A stretch of 64,000 bases of DNA from Vanrija pseudolonga (lineage: Eukaryota > Basidiomycota > Tremellomycetes > Trichosporonales > Trichosporonaceae). The stretch spans positions 682,001 through 746,000 of the forward strand of contig NC_085853.1 of assembly GCF_020906515.1 (NCBI RefSeq), written 5' to 3'. The notes under the pieces are model-generated. The model was given only the letters and a program-made list of their open reading frames with translations. It did not search any database and was not told where the DNA came from. This document shows positions 10,792 through 21,303 of the stretch, one piece after another. The first letter of the stretch is position 1. Each line of letters begins with the position of its first letter. The position numbers were made by a program, and so were the translations under genes.

Positions 10792-12321
10792 GCGGAAGAC
10801 TGCTGCATGGGGTTGGGATTGTACGACGTAGGGATGCACATTTGCTCGTCAGCGAGGTGTCCCTAGGGGGTTTCTTCTCTGCAGGGGAGTCACAGACAGC
10901 CCATGAGATGAACAGATTAGACGAGTGTGTGGGTGCAGGTGCGGGTGCGGGTGCGGGCGCAGGTGCATGGTGCGAGGAAGAGCTGCAAGGCTTGGGACAC
11001 GCTGGTGTGAGAGTGTGATGAGGAGTTGAGGAGTCTAGGTTGGACGAGGCTGGGAAGAGCAGGAAGACGAGACCGCAAGCAGGTGCAGCTGGTGCAAGTT
11101 TGCCCAGCTGGAGTGGCACGTCTGGGCCAGTGCCAGCGCCAGTGAGTGCCGGCACCACGGCCGTCCTACATCCCAAGCTCGCACGCTACTTGTCCATTGG
11201 CACGTTTCGTTCTTCACGCGTCGTCGTTGCGCACGAGCGTGTTCTCACCTCGACGCGACATGGACTGGCGACACACCTGCCGTCATGAGCAGCTCAATGT
11301 GAAGTCGCCAGGACTAATACGGCAAGATGACGAGTGGATTAGGTTCCGCACCCAGGTGGGCTAAATGGCCTTTCTGACCCCGTCTAATGGGCCGTGTAAT
11401 GTCGCCCTGAGTGAGGCCGGCGACTATCACATGACCGACCGAGGCATTGGCCACAGTGGTCGAGTCAAGTAGACGCGGCGGCGGGGCGCAGCCAGTCCAA
11501 GGCGATCCTCCGATTCGAGGCGTCCGCAGCCACGCAGGGCGATCAGTAGCTGCGACTTGCTCCTGCTCGGTTCCCCTCGCCTCGCAATGTTCACACCCCC
11601 CGCGAGCGATCTGCAGCGGGGGCCTCGCATTCCAGTGACGGCGGGGTACGACGCGCTGCTGCCGCGGCTCGTGTTCGCAAGTCGAGAAGTCGCGGAAACG
11701 TCGAAACGCCCCTAGCCTGGGAAACGCGGAGCACTACGGCAGCGGCAGCGGCGGAACGGGGTCGCACTGCTCTCCTGCAGCTCCGGCTCTCGCTGATGTA
11801 CTGCACCTCCGCTCTCGCTCGCTCGCTCGCGCCCTCGCTCCCTCCCTCGCGTCGCTGGTGTACCGTGCGTGCCGTAGGCTGCGTTTGTCTGGTTACGGGG
11901 TGTGGTTGAAACAACATGCCGGCCCCTGGCAGCATGCGCGTAAGCGCCATCTTGGGCTAGCTATTGTTGGCAGACGCACGTGCCGTGTGCCCGAGGATGG
12001 GTACCACGGTAGGCGAACGCCACGCCACGTCGAGTCGAGAACACGGTAGCAGTAGCAGGTACATGCACGAAGAAGAAGTGTACAACATTATGGGTGGGGT
12101 CTGGCGACGGCGCCGCTCCGATGCAGAGTAGGGTAGGGTGGTAAAGTGGTGGTCGTGGTGTTGGTGGCGCGAATTTGCGCGCGCACGCTCGTTGAGTGAT
12201 GAGGGGCTCATATGCCAATGTTCCAGTGCCGCAGTGCCGATTTCCGTATGGCCTATAGCCAACTTCTAGAAAAGTCAGCAGGGGCCCAGCTGTGCACCGC
12301 CGCAGTCACTCACCTAGTCTA
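10792..12321. other. Gene-free GC-rich stretch downstream of RPS15
   Basis: The stretch holds the RPS15 terminator, the GGTGCG array and a run of TCGC/CCTC simple sequence near 11805-11850. Open frames are present on both strands but they overlap heavily, lack splice-consistent neighbours and match no family known to me. No tRNA, rRNA or transposon ends were recognised. Confidence 0.5.
10931..10966 (+). repeat. Short GGTGCG hexamer tandem array
   Basis: Six imperfect copies of a GGTGCG/GGTGCA unit lie just downstream of RPS15. They are simple-sequence DNA with no coding role seen. Confidence 0.8.
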
Positions 12322-12840
12322 CTACTTGCTTGACTTGCTCGTCCGCAGGAACCGTCGCAGACTGATCACACGAGACCAAAATGTGACGGCGCCGCTGCGC
12401 TTACGACTTGTGCCGGTGCGCTCGGTGGTGATATTTGCAGCGATGCCGCGGCCGACCCATGCCCAGAAGAGCGCAACGCGCTCGACGGACGGGGGCTCGC
12501 GGCGGCCAAACCAGATGATGCCTTCCTCGTTGTGCTTATTGTCGTCTTCGTCGTCGTCGTCGTACTCGGCCGACGAGACGATGCTGGGCGACGCTGCTGT
12601 GGAGAATGTATCTGGGTATGCTTCGTAGTGTTTGCCGAGGTAGGGGACGACATATCGCGGTGCGGTCGCGGCGGCACATCGCTCGAGCTGCAGGCTCGAG
12701 GGACGCCGCCTCAGCTGGCTAGTGGTGCCGGCGACATCTGGCGACGCTGTTCTTGGGCAGCGCTCGAGCGGGGCGGAATCGGCAAAGGCGGAGAAGTCGG
12801 CGGCGGAGAGGGTAGCGACGGAGTGTAGGTCTGATAGCAT
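12322..12840 (-). CDS. Orphan hypothetical protein, 172 residues
   Basis: I do not recognise this protein. The minus-strand frame starts at 12840 (MLSDLHSVATLSAADFSAFA) and stops at 12322. It has a Ser/Ala/Arg-rich N-terminal half, an aromatic patch (YVVPYLGKHYEAYPDTF), an acidic run (EYDDDDEDDNKHNEEG) and then IIWFGRREPP and VALFWAWVGRG before a basic end. This non-repetitive mixture with several Trp and Tyr residues is more protein-like than the Arg/Pro-rich shadow frames nearby, and the only long competing frames are shadows on the other strand. The frame remains open upstream to 12984, but that extension looks like CA-rich leader sequence. A TMHMM-type check of the ALFWAW segment was not possible. 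The gene may equally be spurious. Confidence 0.42.
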   Translation of the reverse strand: MLSDLHSVATLSAADFSAFADSAPLERCPRTASPDVAGTTSQLRRRPSSLQLERCAAATAPRYVVPYLGKHYEAYPDTFSTAASPSIVSSAEYDDDDEDDNKHNEEGIIWFGRREPPSVERVALFWAWVGRGIAANITTERTGTSRKRSGAVTFWSRVISLRRFLRTSKSSK

Positions 12841-12842
12841 GC

Positions 12843-12867
12843 GGTGTGGGTGTGGGTGTGTGTGGGA
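12843..12867 (+). repeat. GT-rich microsatellite
   Basis: A GTGTGG/GTGTGT simple-sequence tract lies immediately upstream of the orphan gene's start codon; on the coding (minus) strand it reads CACACCCACA. Confidence 0.7.
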
Positions 12868-13545
12868 GTAGTGGAGATGACAAAACGGCGGCCAGCAGGC
12901 TTTGTATGGATAGCTGTCGCGTTGAGTGAGCAGCGGTGGCGGCAGCGGCGATTGCAAGGGGCAGCAGGCCAGGGAAACAATCAAGGCTGGATGAGGGGCC
13001 AGACTTCTTCGAGCGGGGCGGCAAGCAAGGGGCTTGATTCCTTGCCTTGTTCGGTGTGTGCGCGTGACCGCTTTCTCTTTTGATCCCCGGAGTCGTGTTT
13101 GGGATGAATCTGTTCCGCGCGTACGCTAGCTGGGGTGGGAAGGTGCGACTGAAGGAAAGAAAGGAAGGAAGGAGAATGGCAAGAAGGAGAAGCAGCTATG
13201 TGTGCATGCGCAAGGAGCGTGTCCTTTGGAAGATCGGTACACGGCCTCGAGGTATGCAACGAACGGCAAAGAGGAGCTCCGACGGCGACGTAAACCTTGC
13301 GCGTACTTCTAGCTGGGGCTGTAGCCTGCCTGCCTTGCTGCTGCCCAGCAGCTGATGTGCATGTGTTCGAGGGTTATTGGAGCTCAAAGCTACAGCACCT
13401 GCACGAGGCCGCAGGAACAATTACAACCGGGGAGAGGCTAGTGGCGTAGTCGCCACCAACAAGGAAGGAGGAGCACCAGGAAAGGCCAGAACTGGGTGGA
13501 GCAATCGAGCCGCGAGGGAGCGAGCCAGCGCGCGGGCTCTGCGAA

Positions 13546-13569
13546 TCCGCGACTCCGCGACTCCGCGAC
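13546..13569 (+). repeat. Three perfect tandem copies of an 8 bp unit
   Basis: The unit TCCGCGAC is repeated three times without a gap in non-coding DNA. No function is evident. Confidence 0.85.
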
Positions 13570-14823
13570 CGACCCCGCTTTTGCGTCGTACATAGACTTT
13601 GACGACGCACGTGAGAGCTTGGCGTCTGCGGCGAGGCGCGAGGCAGTACAACGTCGTGGTCTAGACCCAGAGGCAAGCTACGCTATGTGAAATCCGGCCC
13701 CCCGCGCCAGGCTTATCTGCAGGGCGCAGCAGGGGCAGCAGCGCACGGGCGAACATCAGCTGATGCGCAGTGGCGTGGAGTAGGACCCTGAGCAATATGA
13801 GGGGGCCCGAAAGGGGATCTCGGGAGTTCGGCGTTATGGGGGCGTGGCGCGGCCTAAGCTTCACCACCACGCGTAAGTGGAGCGCGGAATGTTGTCATCA
13901 GTGGCCGTAGTGCACGACGACCGTGGGAGCGAGACGGCGGCAGGTGGAGGCGCCTGAGGACGTTGGACGCGCCTGGCCTGTGGCCCAGCCACACGTACAG
14001 CGGCCTTGGTGTCGACCACCGCGAGCGATGCCGCGAACGCGTCCGTCCCGCAGACCTGATGCCGACGCCGTTCCCAGCCTATGCAGGAACCGCGGCGCGG
14101 CGCGGCTGCAGTAGTCGAGCCGTCGAGCCGTCGTCGGGACCGCCGACGTGCTCACAATGGCTTGCGGCACACGTTGCTGAAAGCAAGTCATGCGCGCCTG
14201 TCCAAAGCAGGACGGTCGGTCGGTCACCAGGCACAACTGGTCTTCGTCGAGATGGCTTGGCCAGTGACCCACGCTCTGCACTATGGAAGTCGTCTCCTGC
14301 TGCCACACTTGCCACAAGAGCAGGATGTTGGCGAGTTGGAGTTGGGTCGCTACCGCAGTCCTGCCTTTTGCCCCTCACTCCACCGGGACTGAACCCCATG
14401 CGGCCGTTGCTTCACTCGAGAATACGACATGCTGAATGTCGCGATGGCGACAAAGATGTCGTACCCCACTCACTCCACCTCAACCACGGCCACACCCACA
14501 CCCACGAGCTGTCGGCGTAGACAAGGGGTGACGCGTGGAAGGAACAGTGCTCCCGAGAAGGACAACGCTGGCCAAATGGCCTGCGGTGCTTCAAGCTCAA
14601 CCCTGCCAACTGTTCACGTCTCGGTACGCCCCCTATCCAATACCTCATCGCCGCTGCCCCGCCTGCTCGTACGCGGCGGGTGCCACAGCTCCACATCGAG
14701 CTGCCCTGCCGCCTCGCACGCGCGAGGTGCCTCGCCCCCGCCTCGTACATTGCTTGCATGGGCCAGATTGTGCCTGTTACACCTGCATAGCCAACAGCGT
14801 CATCGTGAGCACCGTTGGAGTCT

Positions 14824-15946
14824 CTACTTCTTCTCTTCAGCGGGGGGAGGGGGAGGAGGAATCTTGAAGTTCTGCGAGGTGTTAGTTTGGCCGTACCCCA
14901 CACCAAGCATGGACTCACCTCGGGCGTCGAGTCAACACCCGAGCCGACCTGCTCCCAGGGCGATGCCGAGTCGGCAAAGTTACGGAACGCCTGGGTGAGC
15001 TGCAAGGGCTCGTAGACGACACGCTTCTTCTCCTCGTCGTAGCGGACCTCGGAGTAACCCTGACAGTTGTTAGCTACCGCAAACAGATTCGGTCAGCTGT
15101 CACTCACCGTCAGAGGGAAGTCTTTCCTCAGGGGGTGGCCCTCGAATCCTGCGTTCGCCGTTAGCTACGGCTTCCAAACCTGCTGCTCGATCCCGGCAAT
15201 ACTTACCGTAGTCGGTAAGGATACGACGAAGGTCGGGGTGGCCGGCGAAGAAGACACCGTACATGTCCCAGACCTCGCGCTCGTACCAGTTGGCACCCTC
15301 GAAGACGGCAGTTGCCGAGGGGACGGGCGAGACCTCGTCGGCGTACGTCTTGACACGAATGCGCGACTGGTGGGCGACCGAGAGGAGGTTGTAGACGACC
15401 TGCGCGGCATGTCAATAACATTCCATCGCACAAGCCAAGGCGCCAACGCGCTGTCCGAACCCACCTCGAAGCGCTTCTCGCGGGTGGGGTAGTCGACGGC
15501 AGTGATGTCCATAACCTGCTTGTACTGGGTCTGGGTGTGGTCACGAAGGAAGGTAAGGACGGGGACGACGGCCGCAGGGGGGATGTAGAGGGTGAGCTCG
15601 TCCTTGTAGACCGAGAACTGCTGGATGTACTTGGGCAGCAGGGTGGTCAAGTACTGTCCGAACTCGTGGAGCGGCTTGGAGGCATGGGCGCCAATCTTGG
15701 TCGCGGGGTTGATGCCAACCGACTCGGAGAAGGGAGGGGTGGAAGGCTGGGCTGCGAGGGGTTAGTCATTGTTGTGCGGGTGTGAATCGCAGTGGACGAG
15801 ACTTGAGCTCGTCGACATTGACTGCGAGCAATCCGACACGACGTACCCGCACGGAGGACCGAGGCGGCGTGCAGCGAGCGGCCGACGGCGGGGCGCGCGG
15901 CGATGCGGGCGGATCCGCGGAGGACGGCGAGGGACCTGGAAGCCAT
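14824..15946 (-). CDS. NDUFS3: NADH:ubiquinone oxidoreductase 30 kDa subunit (complex I)
   Basis: This core subunit of the matrix arm of mitochondrial complex I helps carry electrons from NADH to ubiquinone. About six exons encode roughly 275 residues. The start at 15946 gives a typical mitochondrial targeting peptide ([20 protein letters not shown]), and an alternative ATG 36 bp upstream would bury it. The family signature is complete across three exons: [28 protein letters not shown], then [21 protein letters not shown]. The protein ends in a proline-rich tail ([11 protein letters not shown]) encoded by a separate short exon. The 30K domain spans roughly residues 80-220. The gene is divergent from the large proline-rich protein gene across about 1 kb. 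Confidence 0.95.
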
Positions 15947-16149
15947 GGTGGTGGGGTCTAGGTTGAGAGAAACGTTGGTCAAGGTGTCGTCGCTGTTGCT
16001 GCTGCTCGCTGCTGACCCTTTGCAACCGACGTATCGTGGTTGGCAGTCGGAGAGTCACTGCCTGGGCGGAGGCAACCGGCGGGTCAGAATGCCACACGGT
16101 GAAACGCCGACAGCTCGACAGCGTAGGTGGCTTCACCCAGGGCAAAGGC

Positions 16150-16245
16150 GTTCAATTACCCGAGTTTGTAATGCCTTGCTCCGGTTGTAATTAGGATGGC
16201 AGTAAGCCGGGTTTTGTAATTAGATGCCAGGCACCATTACAATTG
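16150..16245. promoter_or_regulatory. Cluster of TTGTAATTAG-like motifs
   Basis: TTGTAATTAG occurs twice about 30 bp apart (near 16184 and 16213). TTTGTAAT lies near 16165, with reverse-oriented CAATTACC near 16153 and CCATTACAATTG near 16235. Five related AT-rich elements inside 100 bp of otherwise GC-rich DNA suggest a transcription-factor array about 210-300 bp upstream of the complex I start codon. The factor is unknown. Confidence 0.4.
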
Positions 16246-16341
16246 TGGCAAGCCCCGCATTAGGAGCCATCACTCGGTCAACCTGGGCGCCGGCCAGTAC
16301 CAAAGTGGGAACCATCATCAGCCAGCCAGGGGCAAGTCTGT

Positions 16342-16362
16342 CCAGCCAGCCAGCCAGCCAGT
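16342..16362 (+). repeat. CCAG tetranucleotide repeat
   Basis: Five tandem copies of CCAG lie in the divergent intergenic region, with another CCAG-CCAG pair shortly before them. Confidence 0.8.
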
Positions 16363-16955
16363 GGCCAGTGTGCTGCTGTTCTCGACGACCACCACCACTT
16401 GCGACAGACGACCAAACGACCAGCAGCAATCGACCCACGCATATACTACTCTCGACGCACCACATACCTTGCTTGACAAGAGAGCCAAAGCGACAAACAA
16501 CTTTGGACCTAGCTCGAACCATTGTCGGATTGCACAATCCTCGCGTTCCAACTTATCTTGCCACCACCACCAGCCAGTCCCACCCAGGTTACGGTAGTCT
16601 GGTTTCGCCTGCCAACCCAACCCACCCACCACTGCGCGCCCACCCACACGCCATACCCCAGCCTCCGTCCCGGTCGCCGCTTCCTCCATCACAGGTGCAT
16701 CTTCCCTCGCATCAGCCTTTCCCCGCCACCTTCCACTCCCCCTCCCCCAGCTGCCTCTTGCGCAGTATCGACTCTCCTCCCCCCTCACGGCCAGACACCC
16801 CGACCGCTCGGGCGTGTTGTTTCTCATCCCCATACCCCCGATGTGCGTACGCCGCTCGGCCCTCTCACGCGATCAAGGCGGTCCCCGTCGCGACAGCCAT
16901 GTTTACTTGCCTTGCCATCCATTTACATTGCTGACCACTTTCCCAGGAGCCCAGC

Positions 16956-19900
16956 ATGAACCCCTCGCCCTCTCCACTCCAAGATTCACCCAACCCAGAT
17001 CCAATCACGTCCACCGATGCGACTGTGAAGCTCGATTCGGAAGGCGGCAAGAGTCCAGCCGGAGTCGTGACGCCGAACGGGGACCACAACGCGTCGCCCA
17101 ACGCGAACGGTGCGGCTGACGGAGCAGCAAGCGAGCTAGGAAAGGCGACAGAGACGGCGGCAGCGCCGGCGGCGGAGGCGGCGGTGGCGCCCAGTGCTGG
17201 CGAGGTCGCCGCCTCAACGACTCGCCCCGAGGCGGACGACGCCACGCCTGAACCTGCGGCATCCGCAAATGCCATTGACATTGGAGACAATGTCCCAGCA
17301 AGGGACGGCGAGGCTACACCTGCCATCGGGTCACCAGCAGTCGTCTCGGCAACACTGGCCCGCGTCCCAACCCCATCATCACGAACGTCGACCCCTCCCC
17401 TTACGGCTGCGGCCACAAAGAAGAAGTTCAGCTCCGTCAGCGTCAACAAGGAGTTCCTTAGCAAGGCGGCCAGCCCCGTCCCTGCTCCGGCAAAGCTCGG
17501 TACGTCGTTGGGCAAACGCCTGCCCAAACGCAATGCTGACAGTGACCAGTGCGCCCGGTAGCTGCAGCTGCACCGATTCAGAGCACTTCTTCCAAGCTTC
17601 TTTCTACAAAGCTTACGACTGTCCCCTCATCGAAGCCAAGCGCATCGCCAAAGCCGGCTGGTGCAGCTTCAACCACCGGGCCGAGCGTTGCCTCGCCATG
17701 GGCAAAGCCGGCCCTGCCAGCCGGGGAACCAGCGCCAACTCCTTTACAGCACCCGGCGCCAACACGCGGACACAACCTCCCGAATGTGGCCATGGGCTCT
17801 GGACATGGCCTGGGTAGCGCTGCGCGACGGGCGTGGGGACATGTCGGAGGCGACGGAAGGAGAGGCGGCCCACCCCCACTGTCCAGAGAGTTCCCCACGG
17901 CCAAGGAAGTTGCCGATGGCAAGCGGGTCGCGATGCTCAATGCTCAGGCAGTCGCTCAAGCCGAAGCAGCTCACAACCAGGCTATCCTAGCGGGTCTGAA
18001 CGAGTTTACCCATCTTGAACCAAACGCTCATCGATGGGATGTAAGTATCGCGCCAGAGACTGACGCTGACTGGATCAGGAGGAGGATGAGGACGACGATG
18101 TTATGGACTTTGGAGACGGCCAAACGTACAGCACGCGGGAAGACCGACGCTCTCCGGACACCAAGCAGGATCAGCCAGTCACCAAGTCTGAACGATTCGG
18201 AGAAGACTTTGATCGCAGCTGGCCACGAAGCGCTCCCGCCGAGACTCGACCACCGCGTCAAGACTATCCTCGTGCCTTGTTCAACGCGTCGTCCAACCGC
18301 CTCGAGTCTCATCCTCGTCAATCATCAGCACCACAGTCGCAGCCACCCAAGCTCATGTCTCGTGACGCGCCGCCCCACGCCGGCGCCGGCCCAGAGAGGC
18401 CGCTGCCACCACATCTGGCCGAGAGGCCGCTGCCACCACACCTGGCTGGATCGGCTGGATCGGCCCCGCAACCCTCTCACCCACCTTCCTCCGGCCCCCC
18501 ACCATCGGCTCGCCCATCATGGCGTGGGCAGCCGGAGCGGCCGCCTCCTTTCGCGGGCCATCGAGAGCAGGCAAGGCCTGAACACCACGAGCCTCCTCAT
18601 GTTGCTCAGCCTACGACCGGACTGCACAGGACAACGTCTGGTCAGGCCCAGCCACCTCCCCAGGTCTCGCCCGTGGTTTCAGCAAAGGGCCTTCCTTCCA
18701 CCGAGCCGCCTTCAGAGCCTGTGGTTGCCGAGGTGCAAGCTGCAGAAATGCACAGTGCGGCAGAGAAGGCACGGCTGCGCCGAATGCAGGAGGAGGCGGA
18801 TCGTGAGGCGGCGGCGGAGCGAGCGCGCCAGAAAGCAAGGGAGCTTGCCGAACGGTTTGGCGACAAGTCGGCCTCCGTCACATCGCCACCAACTACGGTC
18901 GCGGCGCTCCCCAAGCCACCTCCACCTCCCGGCCTGGGCAAGCCCCAGGTGACGATTGCGTCTCGCCCACGACCAGAGCAGGCTGGCCCAGAGCGCCGTC
19001 CTTCTGTTGGTGTCGCTCAGCCGGCTCAACCTGCTCAGCCGGCACCTGAGACGGCGCCCACTGCGCCCGCAGACCGGGCGTCGTCCTGGCGCCGGTCGGC
19101 TCCTCTCCCCGAGCCCCAAGCCCAGCCCCAGGCCAAGCCGCGCCGTCCCAGTTCCAATGCCGATCATCCTGCGGAGGGACTCCCCCGAGACAACCGCCGG
19201 CCACAGCGCGAGGCGCCCCCGCATGCTGTTCGAGATGGTCGTCTCCACCCTCCGCCTGGATTGCCCGCGTTGCCTGCCGCACCCCGTGACGCGCCGCCAC
19301 ATGTTCTCAGCGAGCAGACGGAAGCGCCGGCTCGATTCAAGGGCGCCGACTACCCTACGGACGCCCTTACAGCCGCCGACAAGTTGTTACCCAAGAAGGA
19401 ACCCAACTTTGACAACATGTTGGCACGGCTGCAGGCTGCTATGGCAAAGGCTCGCCGAACCCCTCCTTTAGCCGATGGGAATGGTCCGGACTCGGCTGTT
19501 GACGACTTTGCCCTCCCTCAGACCCCTCAGTCGGCGCCAGTCGTGGAGGCAGTGCCGGTGGTGAAGGTGGCCCCTCTCCCCGCCCCGCACCTCCCATTCT
19601 TACCACCCGACTTCTTTGACGCGACTCAGATCGAGCCACCTCGTTCGCCGCCACCAGCGTGGCGACAGTATGCTGTCAAGTTGCCAAAGGACAACCGCCC
19701 TCTCGCCTCCATCCCCCGTTGGAGACAAAGAGCGGCGGAGAACCATCGGCACACGGCTGTCAGGGGTTGGGCCATGTCATTCGACCCTCCGATCGAAGGG
19801 CTCCACTCCGGATCGATTTCCATCTCCGACTTCCTTCTTCCTCAGCCCATCGGCCGTCGCTTTGCAAAGCACATTGACACCGGTCCCATCGTCAGCATCT

Positions 19901-21303
19901 CCCCTCGGTCCCTTCTTGCTTTCGAACGAAGGAATAAGCGCCGGTCAACGCTCGAGTCGCGCAACGATGGCGGACCTGTATTGAAGGGGGCTTCGCACGC
20001 GCAGCCCTCTTTAGCAGAGCCGTCGCGAACGGAGCCACCTTTACTCAGCGCACCGGAACCTCTCTTGGCGAACCCTATTCCGTCAAAGGATGGACGGCGA
20101 TTCCTCGCCGGGGGCGACGGAGCGGTGGGGACTCGTCTCGTTGCCCCGCAGGTGTCTGCGGACAAACCTTCCGTGCGGTTCATGGTGTCCAGCGAGCTCG
20201 ACGCCGAGAGCCTTCTCAACGAAGTCAATCAGGTCACTTTAGAAGGCATGGGCGAAACCGACGACAAGCGTCATACGAAGCTCGACGTCGGTTCTGTCAA
20301 CCAAACCAATCTCACCGTGCAGAAGCCTCGCACACCGCCCCCGACAGTTCCCTCGACTGTTCGAAACATTCCCACATCTCCAGCTGCTGCCTCTGGCCCA
20401 TGGAACAAGTCGACTTTGGGCTACCCTGTCACTTCGCCAGCACGCGACGTCTCGCAGCATGACCACATCAAGAGTGTGTGGGAGACCTCGGACGCGACGA
20501 CGGCGCCAACCTCTGCGCCAAGCCAGCCCGAGACGCCCCTCTACCCTTCGCTCAGCACGCCATCCGTCTCGAACGACGGTAGTGCGCAGGCTGTCAAGAC
20601 GGGCTATGGGCAGTCGTCGGCCTTTGCCGTGCGCTCCAACCAGGGAGGCGGCTATGGGCAGTTTATCAACTCTGGAACTGCCAGCCCAGATGCTGGTATG
20701 GCCGGGGGCATGGCCGGAGGCATGGGCTATGGCATAATGGGACGGGGTGGCGCCACCGGCGCAGCGGCCAACGGTTTCCAGCAAGGAGTCTGGTCATCCC
20801 CGTTCGGCACTTCCATGGCCCAATCCACCTATGGCTACGGCGGCGCCGGGAAAGCCACGCTGGATCAGAAGGGCTTTGCCGCCAAGGACGGTGCGGTGCC
20901 GTACGGCAACGAGTATCGCTACTCGGTATCGCAGGCGGCTGGAGCGTACCCGACTGCTACTGGAACCGGTGGCACTTACAACGGCTACCCGGCAGCAGCA
21001 TACAACGCTAGGAACCCTCAGAGCGTCTATGGCCAGGTCGGCGGGTACGCGCACAACGGTTTTGCATCACAGACGGGCTTCGGCACCCAGATGGCCAACC
21101 CCCGATCTGGCGCGGGCCGTGGTGCCTCGTCATTCCAGAACGTCAACGGCGTCGAATATCAGGCCATGTCTTACGACCCGAACGCTGCTGCCTCTGGTTA
21201 CTACCCGGCAGGTGCGCAGCCCAACTACAGCCCCGGCTACAGCACCGGCGGGGTGCAGCAGCAGCAAGGTTCTCGCGGCGCAGTCAGCCGCAAGATGTGG
21301 TAG
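16956..21303 (+). CDS. Large disordered proline-rich protein, 1,419 residues, with prion-like C-terminus
   Basis: The protein is unnamed. Three exons (16956-17499, 17550-18040, 18079-21303) join cleanly; the introns are 50 and 38 bp. In order it contains an Ala/Pro/Thr-rich start, a basic motif KKKFSSVSVNKEFLSKA near residue 155, SPWAKP, a Gly-rich stretch followed by SREFPTAKEVADGKR near residue 310, and an acidic patch (EEDEDDDV). Next come long Pro-rich tracts with PLPPHLA repeats and a single charged helix (AEKARLRRMQEEADREAAAER) near residue 590. The C-terminal 250 residues are Gly/Tyr/Asn/Gln-rich (MAGGMAGGMGYG, YGYGGAG) and prion-like. The VNKEFL, WAKP and EFPT combination loosely recalls PRRC2/BAT2-type proteins, which bind RNA and 43S complexes. 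That link is weak inference. A role in RNA granules would fit the composition. Confidence 0.8.

Larger units (their letters stand above)
12841..14823. other. Long gene-free region between the orphan ORF and the complex I gene
   Basis: No supported gene was found in about 2 kb. It contains three copies of TCCGCGAC at 13546-13569 and several GGAA-rich tracts near 13150-13180. The 185-residue plus-strand frame at 13963-14520 has Arg/Ser/Pro-rich shadow-like composition and no recognisable motif. The region may carry untranslated leaders, non-coding RNA or a gene too intron-rich to read by eye. Confidence 0.45.
15947..16955. other. Divergent intergenic region between the complex I gene and the proline-rich protein gene
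   Basis: No gene is supported. Near the complex I gene is a cluster of TGTAAT/ATTACA elements (16150-16245). The rest is CCAC/CCCA-rich and probably forms the long leader of the gene at 16956. A pyrimidine-rich TTTCCCAG shortly before that ATG could be the acceptor of a leader intron. Confidence 0.5.

Noticed and set aside
13963-14520. 185-residue plus-strand frame
   Set aside because: Arg/Ser/Pro/His-rich composition, overlapping frames on both strands and no family resemblance; treated as a chance frame.
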